Translations under genes and position numbers: made by a program
Notes under the pieces: generated by a model
Databases searched by the model: none
The model's input: the letters and a program-made list of their open reading frames with translations, nothing else
What the model was told of the DNA's origin: nothing
Shown here: positions 1 through 8,098 of the stretch, in pieces
How positions within the stretch are numbered: position 1 is the first letter of the stretch
Layout of the letters: each line of letters starts with the position of its first letter
Assembly: GCA_015062805.1 (NCBI GenBank)
Contig: SUTQ01000015.1
Span: 12,084-56,070, forward strand
Direction: 5' to 3'
Origin: Methanosphaera stadtmanae
GTDB lineage: Archaea; Methanobacteriota; Methanobacteria; Methanobacteriales; Methanobacteriaceae
DNA length: 43,987 nt

Positions 1-1
1 T

Positions 2-31
2 ATTTCTATCCTATGTTAGTCTGATTATAAC
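2..31 (-). CRISPR. Leader-end CRISPR repeat (array continues left of window)
   Basis: On the minus strand this 30-nt unit starts GTTATAATCAGACTAAC and ends ATAGGATAGAAAT. It closely resembles, from memory, the 30-nt repeats of Methanobacteriales type I-B arrays, which read ATTTCAATCC at one end and GTCTGATTTTAAC at the other. The 3' end ATAGAAAT corresponds to the 8-nt 5' handle of I-B crRNAs, so the array is transcribed on the minus strand, the same direction as the cas genes. Only one copy is visible and no second full copy follows to the right, so this is the terminal, leader-proximal repeat. Array size and spacers lie outside the window. Confidence 0.8.
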
Positions 32-217
32 AGGCAAAAATTTTTGTTATTTTTGCCATTTCTATAAGTATATTTGTTTTTTAAAAGGTTATATTTTTTT
101 GATGTGTAATTATGTAAAAAATATGGAAAATAAACAAAGTGTTTTTCATAAGTATAAAAAGATTTTAACCTAAAATAATATTTTTTTTAATGAAATAAAA
201 GTTTTCAAAAGGAAATT
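32..217 (-). promoter_or_regulatory. CRISPR leader between cas2 and the array
   Basis: This non-coding, very AT-rich stretch lies between the cas2 stop and the terminal repeat, which is the usual place for a leader. Two bases from the repeat is a perfect 9-bp inverted repeat, GGCAAAAAT at 33-41 and ATTTTTGCC at 49-57, with a 7-nt loop. A weak minus-strand TATA-like stretch (about 62-75) lies upstream of it. The array promoter and spacer-integration signals are expected here. That role is inferred from position; the inverted repeat is seen directly. Confidence 0.6.
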
Positions 218-481
218 TTAAAGTATAAGATCTATTTGAGATTTTTCTATGCCAATTACTTGCCTATCTATAAAATCCTCTGTTTTTGTAGTAAATATAA
301 TTACTGAATCTTCTTCCTCATCTATTATTTCTTTAAGACTTGATTTAATTTCTGTTAATTGACTTTTTGTTACTTCTCCTTCAAATACCGAATTTTGTAT
401 CCAGAATAAGTGTTGTCTCAAGAAGCTTTTTACCTTATTTACTCTATCTACTTTTATATCATAAACTATTATAACATACAT
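218..481 (-). CDS. cas2: CRISPR-associated endonuclease Cas2
   Basis: Cas2 forms the Cas1-Cas2 integrase that inserts new spacers at the leader end of the array. The 87-aa product has the ferredoxin-like Cas2 pattern: an N-terminal strand MYVIIVYDI with the conserved Asp at residue 8, then WIQNSVFEG near residues 27-35, which matches the family motif QxSVFEG. I chose the ATG at 481 because GGTGGTGA lies just before it; an upstream in-frame TTG at 493 would overlap cas1 and sit on the Shine-Dalgarno itself. The gene starts 2 nt after cas1 and is the last cas gene before the leader. Confidence 0.93.
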   Translation of the reverse strand: MYVIIVYDIKVDRVNKVKSFLRQHLFWIQNSVFEGEVTKSQLTEIKSSLKEIIDEEEDSVIIFTTKTEDFIDRQVIGIEKSQIDLIL

Positions 482-483
482 CT

Positions 484-1452
484 TCACCACCAAATTGTAA
501 ACGGTTCATACGATTTTTCATTTAATAAATGTTTTTTAAGCTTATATGCTTCCAGACGAATTAATCTTTGATAAGAAACTTTTCGCCCTAAATCCTTGTG
601 TTTTATAGTTTTCTGAAGTCTTTTGTTATATTCATCTATAAATTTGTTTCTTCCCTTTTTGTTTAGTAAACATGAATTTAGATCTTTTTCAAAGTGTTTT
701 TCTGTAATCATCCGTTTATTAACTAAATAAAAGATTAATCTATCTACTATAAATGGTTTGAATATTTCACTTAAGTCCAATGATAATGAGTACCTTCTTT
801 CAAATGGTTCATGTAAATAGGAAATTGTTGGATTTAATTGTGTGTTATACAGTTCTGAAAGTACTGTTGCATACATCATAGAATTTCCAAAGCTTATTAA
901 TGAATTAACCATGTTTTTAGGAGGTTGTCTTGTTCTTGATTCCATTTGAAAGTTTTCAGGTAATATTTCATCAAATTTCTGATAGTATTCGGCTCTTATT
1001 CTACCTTCGACATTCATTATTTCATTGATTGTTTTAGTTTGAGGCAATTCTTTCAAAGTTGTTTTTATGTTGCTTTCTATTTTGTAATAAGATAATACTT
1101 TTAAAATGTTTAAAGCAGAACCCTTTACGAAAAGTTTTGCCAGTTCTAAACGTTTATGGTTTTTTATATAATGTTCACTTTGTTTTATAGTTAAATCACC
1201 AGATATCAACGTTTCTCTGGGATAATATGTTCCATTATAGTATCCATAGTAATTGAAGAAATGAATGGGAATTCCATATTTTGTGAATAAATTTAACACT
1301 TGTGATGATACTGTTATTTGACCATAAGCATATACAGAATATATTTTATTTATTGGTATTGGCTTTTTTCCATTTTTATTAATAAAATAAACCGTATTCT
1401 CATTTCGTTTAAGAATTCCGTCTGATGATAAATAGAAGTTTTTACGATTCAT
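484..1452 (-). CDS. cas1: CRISPR-associated integrase Cas1
   Basis: Cas1 is the catalytic subunit of the spacer-integration complex. The 322-aa product is normal length for the I-B Cas1 family. The all-beta N-terminal domain (about 1-80) is followed by the alpha-helical catalytic domain. The metal ligands are visible: Glu149 in NVEGRIRAEYY, His214 in ISYLHEPFERR, and Asp226/Glu229 in LDLSEIFKP. It sits between cas4 and cas2 on the same strand, with 9 nt to cas4, as an adaptation module cas4-cas1-cas2. Nothing suggests inactivation. Confidence 0.95.
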   Translation of the reverse strand: MNRKNFYLSSDGILKRNENTVYFINKNGKKPIPINKIYSVYAYGQITVSSQVLNLFTKYGIPIHFFNYYGYYNGTYYPRETLISGDLTIKQSEHYIKNHKRLELAKLFVKGSALNILKVLSYYKIESNIKTTLKELPQTKTINEIMNVEGRIRAEYYQKFDEILPENFQMESRTRQPPKNMVNSLISFGNSMMYATVLSELYNTQLNPTISYLHEPFERRYSLSLDLSEIFKPFIVDRLIFYLVNKRMITEKHFEKDLNSCLLNKKGRNKFIDEYNKRLQKTIKHKDLGRKVSYQRLIRLEAYKLKKHLLNEKSYEPFTIWW

Positions 1453-1461
1453 AATTTTTCC

Positions 1462-1962
1462 TCATATAAAGCAAAATTCATAGTAAGCACATTTATAGCA
1501 TTTTTTTGTTTTAACGGGTTTAGGCATGCTTTTATCAACTATTTCTTTTATTTTAGTAATAATATCCTTCATCTCTTTTTTATTTTCATCCGTTAATTCA
1601 ATCTTTTTTGTTTGTCTTATTGTTGGATAATTTAGGATTCCAATGATGTTTTTAAAATCCTTATATTTTTGTAGATAATACATGTAATACAACAATTGAT
1701 ATTTATGAGCTAATTCCATACTATTGCTCTTCTTTACTTCATGAATTTCATAAATATCTCCGTTTTTCCTGATGAAATCCACAGCAATTAAATTGTCAAT
1801 CAACAGTTCATCATCACGTTTATATGATTCTTCATGTAACTTTCGACCTATTCTAACATTATCTGATTCATTTTCTAATTGAACATCATGAGAAAATAAC
1901 CATAATTTGGTTTTGCAAATGAAATAATAATTTATCATGGATCCATTAACTTCTTTTGGCAT
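1462..1962 (-). CDS. cas4: CRISPR-associated exonuclease Cas4
   Basis: Cas4 is a RecB-family Fe-S nuclease that trims prespacers and helps select the PAM during adaptation. A single Cys in NYYFICKTKLW (residue 16 from the chosen start) and three C-terminal Cys in CYKCAYYEFC give the 4Fe-4S signature. The RecB nuclease core shows in VDFIRKNGDIYEIHEVKKS, with the metal-binding Asp and the catalytic E-x-K. I prefer the ATG at 1962 because TTGTGAT precedes it and it lies 4 nt after the cas3 stop; starting at 1998 would add 12 residues and overlap cas3. The product is then 166 aa. Confidence 0.92.
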   Translation of the reverse strand: MPKEVNGSMINYYFICKTKLWLFSHDVQLENESDNVRIGRKLHEESYKRDDELLIDNLIAVDFIRKNGDIYEIHEVKKSNSMELAHKYQLLYYMYYLQKYKDFKNIIGILNYPTIRQTKKIELTDENKKEMKDIITKIKEIVDKSMPKPVKTKKCYKCAYYEFCFI

Positions 1963-1966
1963 ACTA

Positions 1967-4204
1967 TCACAAGATTTCCGTTTCATCTTCACTTTCATAA
2001 TTGTTTAATCTTAATCCAACCTCCGAATCATAGGGAACATTAACAAATATAGTGTCCTTTTCATATTCTATGTTATTCTTACTTTTTTGAATTGAATACT
2101 GTTTATTACTTATATTCAATGTATAAACCATTGCTTCAAAGTATTTCTTCTCATCCACCAAATCACAATATTCTGTAATAAATTCATATGGAACAACTTC
2201 AACCGAATCAAACAATTCATAAAAACCGTTATTTGATTTATCGTTGATAAAAGGAACTAAATAATTGTAAACTTCATTAAAACTATTTGTAACATCATCA
2301 AATATTTTCTGATCTTCTTCATTATATCCATCACAATATACTTCATCCAATAATTCCTGAATAGTACTTTCATACAAAATGTCAACATTTTTAAGGGAAC
2401 TTATGGTCTTTTCTATATGACTGGCATCATATATTAAATCATCATATTTAGAACCAATTGTACAGACATTTGCAGTTTTTATAATTCTTTCTTCCCATCC
2501 TTTACGATTTACTCTGCCAAAGCGTTGAATTAAAGCATCAAAAGGAGCTGGTTGTGAATATAAAACATCATAACTAATATCCAATGAAACTTCAATGGCT
2601 TGAGTACCTACCAGCAAATCAAGATTGTCTAATTTCGACTCGATAATTTGTCTGTCCCTTAATATAAATCGGCTATGCAATAAAGCACTGTTTTCCACGT
2701 TTAACATTTCATAGATTTTCTGTGAATCTTCAACAGTATTACATACTATTAAGACTTTTTTACCATCACTTAAGTCATTGAAAATGTTTTCAATAAAATC
2801 AAAGATACTACCTTCCAAAACATTTACTTTATGTCTAGTATACTTGTCTAATTCCTTTTTAGGTAATGAAATAATATTATCAATTCCCAATTTTTCACTA
2901 AAGAGATCTAGGATAAATGAGGGTAATGTAGCAGACATGATTAATATCGTTACTTTATATTGATTATGCAAAACTTTCAGTATTGATAATATCAAAGCAG
3001 TTGTACGTGAATCATAGGCATGAATTTCATCAAAAATCACCAGGCTGCCTGTCATTTCACTTAATCCCATTTCAAAACCTTTCACTCCAAAGAAATATTT
3101 GATAATTTGGAAAGGAGTTAAAACTTTATATGGCTTATAAATCTTTTTAGTTACATTTTTCAATTCCTTTACATATTTCTTTTTATCTTCATAAGAGCCT
3201 TCACTTAACTGTTTATATAAGAAATAAGAAGAATTTCCATGTAACATACCAACTAATTCTTCACTGAATTCATTCTGAAAACGTTTATACATTGCATTGA
3301 TACTGGCCGTAAAGGGTAACACATAAAATAATCTTTTCGAATACTGTTCATTTTGATTATTCAAAGCCCATAACAATGCTGCTTCTGTTTTACCAGAACC
3401 CGTTGGTGCAATTAAAAAAGTGCTCCCGGTAGTTTTTGATGCAGTTTCCTGTGTAGAACGTAAATGATCCTTAATATTTTCATAAGAATTAAATGTTTTT
3501 GAAGCATGCAAGATATAATAAATTCCTGCAGATGCCAAGTGATCACAAGTTGTTAGAAATCCCTTCAGAAAAAAACCATACAAAGATAAGATAGGATGAG
3601 GATTTTCTTCCATACTTGATTGGTAATCATCCATCATATTCAAATATTCACCAACACTTTCAACAAAAACCGGTTTAATCTCATTGATACTAATATTGTT
3701 AGGTTTTTTTAACTCATGACCTAAATACAACTTACTGAATACAGGTAAATAATCAAAATAGGTATTTAATTCACCGATATTTTCTTGAAGAGTAGCCACT
3801 TTTTGATAAAAAATATCATATTCATTTGAAGAAGGCTTGTAAAAACCGGAATATCTCTCATCCAAAACTTGAATATCCTTATGGTGCGTGATAATTCCAA
3901 GGGCAATAGCGAATGTGGAATAATCATCAATAAATCTTAATGACCTTACAAAAGAAGCTGAAATTACTTCATGCCTATAATTCCAGTATTTTTCTTTAGA
4001 TTCATGTTTTAAAATTTTCTGAAATTCAACTGAAGCCTTACCGAAATCATGCAAAAATAAGGAATAAAAAAGGATATCCCAAAAATTATCAATACCACAT
4101 ATTTGTGGAACTTCGGGATAAGCTTCTTTAATACTTTTTAAAACTCTCAAAGTATTTTCGGTATGTTCCAATAAAGACTCATCTTCTTTGGCTAAAATAA
4201 CCAT
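1967..4204 (-). CDS. cas3: CRISPR-associated nuclease-helicase Cas3
   Basis: Cas3 is recruited by Cascade to unwind and degrade target DNA. The 745-aa product is an HD-helicase fusion. HD domain (about 1-230): His14, His52-Asp53 in LHDFGK, His78, HHKD near 107, and CDHLAS near 220. SF2 helicase: Walker A APTGSGKT at 266-273, DEIH at 392-395, SAT in MSATLP near 424, and motif VI QRFGRVNRKG near 560. All key residues are present. The ATG at 4204 is preceded by GGTGA; an earlier in-frame start at 4243 would overlap cas5. It lies between cas5 and cas4 in the operon. Confidence 0.95.
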   Translation of the reverse strand: MVILAKEDESLLEHTENTLRVLKSIKEAYPEVPQICGIDNFWDILFYSLFLHDFGKASVEFQKILKHESKEKYWNYRHEVISASFVRSLRFIDDYSTFAIALGIITHHKDIQVLDERYSGFYKPSSNEYDIFYQKVATLQENIGELNTYFDYLPVFSKLYLGHELKKPNNISINEIKPVFVESVGEYLNMMDDYQSSMEENPHPILSLYGFFLKGFLTTCDHLASAGIYYILHASKTFNSYENIKDHLRSTQETASKTTGSTFLIAPTGSGKTEAALLWALNNQNEQYSKRLFYVLPFTASINAMYKRFQNEFSEELVGMLHGNSSYFLYKQLSEGSYEDKKKYVKELKNVTKKIYKPYKVLTPFQIIKYFFGVKGFEMGLSEMTGSLVIFDEIHAYDSRTTALILSILKVLHNQYKVTILIMSATLPSFILDLFSEKLGIDNIISLPKKELDKYTRHKVNVLEGSIFDFIENIFNDLSDGKKVLIVCNTVEDSQKIYEMLNVENSALLHSRFILRDRQIIESKLDNLDLLVGTQAIEVSLDISYDVLYSQPAPFDALIQRFGRVNRKGWEERIIKTANVCTIGSKYDDLIYDASHIEKTISSLKNVDILYESTIQELLDEVYCDGYNEEDQKIFDDVTNSFNEVYNYLVPFINDKSNNGFYELFDSVEVVPYEFITEYCDLVDEKKYFEAMVYTLNISNKQYSIQKSKNNIEYEKDTIFVNVPYDSEVGLRLNNYESEDETEIL

Positions 4205-4208
4205 AAAC

Positions 4209-4826
4209 TCACCATAACCATATGCCCTTATCCAATTCTTCATCGTAGTGACATTCTTCAGAATAATTATAATAATTATCCATCAAAATAAATGGCTTCG
4301 TTTGAGCTGTTTTTCTAGGAACATCTTCTGTAAAGGAAATTGGTAATGCCTGCAAGATACCATAGGCTCCTTCTGTTCCAAATGGCAATATTGTCTTTCC
4401 AAGCTTAACATTTGATTTTTTTGACAAATCAACTGTATCAATGCATTTTATCATTGCTAAATCAGAGGATCTGCCTAACAGAACATGGTAATATGGTGAT
4501 TCAAAATATTTTCTAAATTCCAAATCATTAACATACAGGTACATTTTGGGATTAACCAAAAATTCCCTTTTAATTATATTTGATTTATTTCCCGATAATG
4601 ATTTTATTTCATAAATCTGTTCCAAATCTACAGCTTTTGATTCGTAATCAAAAATGAAACCTACAGTCAAATCATCTGGTTTAACTATTTCTCCTTTTAT
4701 TGAAGATAACAATCCATAAATTGTACTTAAAGGAGGAACAGGAAGTGTTGGTTGAAAACCACTTACAAAAGCAGGGTATCTGAATGAAGCGGTCCAACCT
4801 TCAATCAGTACTCTTAAAAATTTCAT
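4209..4826 (-). CDS. cas5: Cascade subunit Cas5 (I-B type)
   Basis: Cas5 is the Cascade RAMP subunit that caps the 5' handle of the crRNA and contacts Cas8. The 205-aa product starts with the Cas5 beta-strand MKFLRVLIEGWTASFR and has the family PPLSTIYGLL motif near residues 31-40. It is at the short end for the family but colinear. The ATG is 1 nt after the cas7 stop, so translation is probably coupled. Assignment to the Cst/Tneap branch rests on the cas7 and cas8 neighbours. Confidence 0.9.
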   Translation of the reverse strand: MKFLRVLIEGWTASFRYPAFVSGFQPTLPVPPLSTIYGLLSSIKGEIVKPDDLTVGFIFDYESKAVDLEQIYEIKSLSGNKSNIIKREFLVNPKMYLYVNDLEFRKYFESPYYHVLLGRSSDLAMIKCIDTVDLSKKSNVKLGKTILPFGTEGAYGILQALPISFTEDVPRKTAQTKPFILMDNYYNYSEECHYDEELDKGIWLW

Positions 4827-4827
4827 T

Positions 4828-5814
4828 TTAAATCAACTCATCAATTTTAGATGTAAATTTATCCGTTATTTCCTTGATTGTTCCAAATTCTATATTTTCA
4901 CTTTCCTTTGCAAATTCTTCAAGTTCTTCATAAATATTTGATAAGAATCCTTTTCTCATACCAATATATACTTTCGAAGTTAATTTATCGTCATAATCGG
5001 ATAATACTTCTTTTAACGCGTTTAAATCAAATATTAATTCATTTTCTTCTTCACGTACTATGTTCATGAAAATATTATTTCCCGTTGATATTGACGTTAA
5101 TAGGACCAACTTCGGTGATACATCAGTTAAATGAGATGTATTTTTTGCTCCACCAGCCAAATAAGGAATAGCGTTAATCACATCCGAAGCACGTTTTACA
5201 CGTTCTTCATTAGATAATTTACAAGAGGTCTCATCCTGTTCCAATCCTTCGGATTCTGCAAATTCTATTAACTTAGGATACATGTTACGATATCCTGTTT
5301 TTTCAATTTTTGAAAAGTTACCTAGTGAATCCAAATCTAATGCAAAAATACCTTTAAATACTGTTGAATAAAATTCATGTTCAAATGGGACTGGATCACC
5401 TTCTTGTCTAGCCATAACACCAAAATCATTTGTTGGATACTGACCAACTATTGAAATTAAAGGTGAATTTTTTAACGGGGAAATTCTTGTTACTGTTCCC
5501 CCTTCTTTTGCTTTGAGTGCTCTCATATAACCAAATACATCATCATCGGGATATTTTATTGGATTAGCTTCCGTAAATGCTATCTTCTTTTCTCTTATTA
5601 TTGGAGATAATTCCCAGTTAAACTGTTTTTGAAGAGTATCTCTCCACCAGTATCTTAATGCTTGTCCTGATACATAAGGATATACCTTTCCGTTTTTTCT
5701 TATTGATTTGACTCTCACTATATTGTCAGTTCTATCTCCTGCATCACTACCCGCATTGTTTAATGCTGAATGTGGAGCATCCATTAACATAAATCCTATT
5801 ATATTTTTATCCAT
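4828..5814 (-). CDS. cas7: Cascade backbone subunit Cas7 (Cst2/DevR family)
   Basis: Cas7 polymerises along the crRNA guide to form the Cascade backbone. The 328-aa product shows the Cst2/DevR N-terminal pattern: SALNNAGSDAGDRTDNIVR (about 16-34) followed by VYPYVSGQALRYWWRDTL (about 43-60), typical of autoregulator-family Cas7 proteins in subtype I-B. A later GAKNTSHLTDVSPKLVLL fits the thumb region. The start is preceded by GGTGATAAT. It lies 11 nt after cas8 and 1 nt before cas5. Confidence 0.93.
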   Translation of the reverse strand: MDKNIIGFMLMDAPHSALNNAGSDAGDRTDNIVRVKSIRKNGKVYPYVSGQALRYWWRDTLQKQFNWELSPIIREKKIAFTEANPIKYPDDDVFGYMRALKAKEGGTVTRISPLKNSPLISIVGQYPTNDFGVMARQEGDPVPFEHEFYSTVFKGIFALDLDSLGNFSKIEKTGYRNMYPKLIEFAESEGLEQDETSCKLSNEERVKRASDVINAIPYLAGGAKNTSHLTDVSPKLVLLTSISTGNNIFMNIVREEENELIFDLNALKEVLSDYDDKLTSKVYIGMRKGFLSNIYEELEEFAKESENIEFGTIKEITDKFTSKIDELI

Positions 5815-5825
5815 ATTATCACCAT

Positions 5826-7133
5826 TTACTTATTGTCTATTAACCATTCACTTAAATTCTCATATAATCTAAAAAGTATTAAATCGCGTGTTTCTTTCCA
5901 AACTTTGTAGTCCGGACAAATATAATTTACAAAATCATCAAAAGTACATAATAATTCTTTATCACCTTTTTCCACCTTACTTTTCATGATTTTACGCAGA
6001 ATATTTGTGAAATTTCCATAGGTACTTGCTTGTTCAATATCTGTCAATACTTTTTTATCATCGTATTTAACGATATATTCACTCAAGGAATCACCTAATT
6101 TACGAATTGCTTCTATACGGTTGTCACTCATATTTTCAACCTCACCCAGGTAATATTTTAATAATTCCCATGAACAGAATGTTTTTTTATTCTTTACATC
6201 AAACAGATAATGTAAGATTGATTTTCCATTCAAAAGATTTTCATAAATTCTATTTTTCTTGTTTTTATATTTTTCCTCTTCCTCATCCTTTTTAATATTG
6301 ACGTATTGACGTCTAATAATATATTTCCAATTATTTTCTTCAGTTGAAGGTATGTAAGTCAAAAAATTAAAGACATTGTTTGGAAAAGAATATAAATCCA
6401 ATTCTGCACCCTGATTATAATTTGTAAAGTAATAAAAATTTAATGAAGGATTAATGTTATCCCAATGTTTTCTATCATATGTTTTAATCATTTTCTCTAT
6501 TATATGAAAGATTCCATTTACCGGATTTTGATATTCTTCATTAAAACAACCAACATAATCTCCACTGGAAACTTGTTTATTGTAATTTTTTATTGATTCA
6601 ATACTCCAATATTTCATTACTTTTTCTGAATCCGAGTGGAACAATATAAACTTACCGCCTGAACGATATAATACCAAAGGCATAAACTGGATTAACAGTA
6701 CACATAATGGACAATAGTCTGCACCCTCTTTTGCATATGAAAAGAAGTTTTTGAAACTTACAGAACCTGTTAATGGAACATCCCGTTTAACATGTTCTTT
6801 AATTGAATCTCTTCTTCCACAACCAATGCATGTACCATTGTCTGTTGTATCATTTATTGAATTAAACAACTTGTCTAACTCTTCAGGATATAGCTCTTGT
6901 TTTTTATCCTTATAGACATTATTCGTTAATATGCTATTGGGAAATATACTGAACATATTCTTATTCCATGCGGGTGTTAAATAAAGTTCAGAAATTAACT
7001 TTATACCCTCATGTAAATGATTGAATGTCATATCATTGATTTTAGTCTCTTTACACACCAACATATTCAATGCATAAATTCCCGAATCAATAAAAGGATT
7101 TCCTGTAATATGTAAATCTAATTTTTCAGACAT
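5826..7133 (-). CDS. cas8: Cascade large subunit Cas8 (Cst1, CxxC-CxxC type)
   Basis: Cas8 is the large Cascade subunit responsible for PAM recognition and Cas3 recruitment. The 435-aa product carries the two CxxC pairs that define the Cst1 family: C102-IG-C105 and C141-PL-C144, probably a zinc site. The segment PLTGSVSFKNFF between them is typical. Outside this core the family is very divergent, so the call also rests on position between cas6 and cas7. AGGTTGAT precedes the ATG. This large subunit makes the system the Tneap-like branch of I-B. Confidence 0.9.
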   Translation of the reverse strand: MSEKLDLHITGNPFIDSGIYALNMLVCKETKINDMTFNHLHEGIKLISELYLTPAWNKNMFSIFPNSILTNNVYKDKKQELYPEELDKLFNSINDTTDNGTCIGCGRRDSIKEHVKRDVPLTGSVSFKNFFSYAKEGADYCPLCVLLIQFMPLVLYRSGGKFILFHSDSEKVMKYWSIESIKNYNKQVSSGDYVGCFNEEYQNPVNGIFHIIEKMIKTYDRKHWDNINPSLNFYYFTNYNQGAELDLYSFPNNVFNFLTYIPSTEENNWKYIIRRQYVNIKKDEEEEKYKNKKNRIYENLLNGKSILHYLFDVKNKKTFCSWELLKYYLGEVENMSDNRIEAIRKLGDSLSEYIVKYDDKKVLTDIEQASTYGNFTNILRKIMKSKVEKGDKELLCTFDDFVNYICPDYKVWKETRDLILFRLYENLSEWLIDNK

Positions 7134-7142
7134 ATAATCAAC

Positions 7143-7874
7143 CTAATGATAAATATCAACTAAACCAAAACCTTGACTGTTTTTACTGGATATTCCACAG
7201 TCATATGCAAATTTTATTAAATCAACATCACCATCCAATACGAGATCCATATTGTATGCTCTGTGATATGTTGTGTTTTCACCTTTGTTGATAGTTATTC
7301 TTTTTCGTTTGACTGACTTCATATTTGAGTATACATTAATAGTTTTATCAGTACTTTCTAAATTATTGAATTTTAAATACTTTTTTATCAGGTTATTTTC
7401 AATACCTCTATAAAATTCTTCTGATGGTGCCAAATCCCATTCACGTAGCTTTCCATCAACTTCTCTTTTAGTGGTTACTATAATGGGAGATAATGTTATA
7501 AATTCCATTTTTGAAGAAAACTTGGGTTGTTTTATAATTTCACATTTTACAATTTTCAGTATTTGACCTATGAAATTGATTTCAGATTGGTTTATTATTC
7601 CATTGACCAGTTCTGTAATTAATCTGTCATCAGGACTGGAAATAATAAAACTTATTTTACCGTTTTTTGAAATGAATCCTCCATCAATCATTTTACGTTG
7701 AGATATATTGATTCTGCTAAAGCAAAAATATTTAAAAGTTGATTTAGCGTGTAATTTATTTGCATAATCAATATCTTCCATTAATCCATAGATTATTGAT
7801 GAAAGAATATGATTATAATTAAATGGAACATTTATTATGCCATTTTCGTTTGTTAAATATAATTTTAAACGCAT
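7143..7874 (-). CDS. cas6: CRISPR RNA endoribonuclease Cas6
   Basis: Cas6 cuts the pre-crRNA within each repeat, leaving the 8-nt 5' handle. The 243-aa product has the two-RAMP layout. His42 in KLHAKSTFKYFCFS is at the usual place of the catalytic His, and the C-terminal glycine-rich loop GISSKNSQGFG is at 227-237. The ATG at 7874 is preceded by AGTGGT; an in-frame GTG at 7883 lies within that Shine-Dalgarno. It is the first gene of the operon, and the same Cas6 would be expected to act on the mini-CRISPR RNA encoded just upstream. Confidence 0.92.
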   Translation of the reverse strand: MRLKLYLTNENGIINVPFNYNHILSSIIYGLMEDIDYANKLHAKSTFKYFCFSRINISQRKMIDGGFISKNGKISFIISSPDDRLITELVNGIINQSEINFIGQILKIVKCEIIKQPKFSSKMEFITLSPIIVTTKREVDGKLREWDLAPSEEFYRGIENNLIKKYLKFNNLESTDKTINVYSNMKSVKRKRITINKGENTTYHRAYNMDLVLDGDVDLIKFAYDCGISSKNSQGFGLVDIYH

Positions 7875-7946
7875 ATCTACCACTTAATAAAACTATTTTT
7901 TTGTATAATAATTATATTGTTAAATATAGTATTTAAATAATATGTT

Positions 7947-7968
7947 TTTATAAATAATCTTATATTGG
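7947..7968 (-). promoter_or_regulatory. cas operon promoter with putative self-targeting site
   Basis: On the minus strand TTTATAAA (7954-7947) is a good archaeal TATA box about 75 nt before the cas6 start. The run 7965-7948, overlapping the TATA box and the expected TFB site, matches the guide of the mini-CRISPR RNA (8026-8009) at 17 of 18 positions. The three bases before it on the same strand are CCA (7968-7966), a PAM accepted by characterised I-B systems such as that of Clostridioides difficile. A second AT-rich stretch near 7920-7932 could be an alternative TATA box. Confidence 0.6.
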
Positions 7969-7978
7969 ATAATAAAAC

Positions 7979-8056
7979 ATAAAAAAAATTAAACCTAAAG
8001 TAGGCTGATTATAAATAATCATATATTTTTCTATTCTTAAAAAGTCTGATTAGTAA
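7979..8056 (-). ncRNA. Degenerate mini-CRISPR RNA (CreR-like)
   Basis: Two repeat-like units are oriented like the real repeat. The first (8056-8027) keeps TAATCAGACT and the handle-like end ATAGAAAA and matches 20 of 30 bases. The second (8015-7986) keeps TTATAATCAG and TAGG and also matches 20 of 30, but has lost the handle. Only 11 nt separate them, so the guide would run into the second unit. A run of eight T (8,7988-7981 on the minus strand) follows as a likely terminator. Known CreA/CreR RNAs of type I systems use such pseudo-repeats to turn Cascade into a repressor. The function here is inferred; the sequence pattern is direct. Confidence 0.7.
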
Positions 8057-8075
8057 TATTATGTTCTTCTTAAAA

Positions 8076-8090
8076 TTTATATATAACTCT
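8076..8090 (-). promoter_or_regulatory. TATA box of the mini-CRISPR RNA
   Basis: The minus strand reads GAGTTATATATAAAT here, a strong archaeal TATA box with a purine-rich BRE-like stretch before it. Its centre is about 25 nt upstream of the first repeat-like unit, so transcription should begin at about 8055, right at the start of that unit. The spacing is what makes the downstream unit look like a real transcription unit. Confidence 0.55.
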
Positions 8091-8098
8091 CTGAAACT

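Noticed and set aside
58-65. A second CRISPR repeat in the leader
   Set aside because: Only 8 bases (ATTTCTAT) match the repeat end; the following bases do not resemble it.
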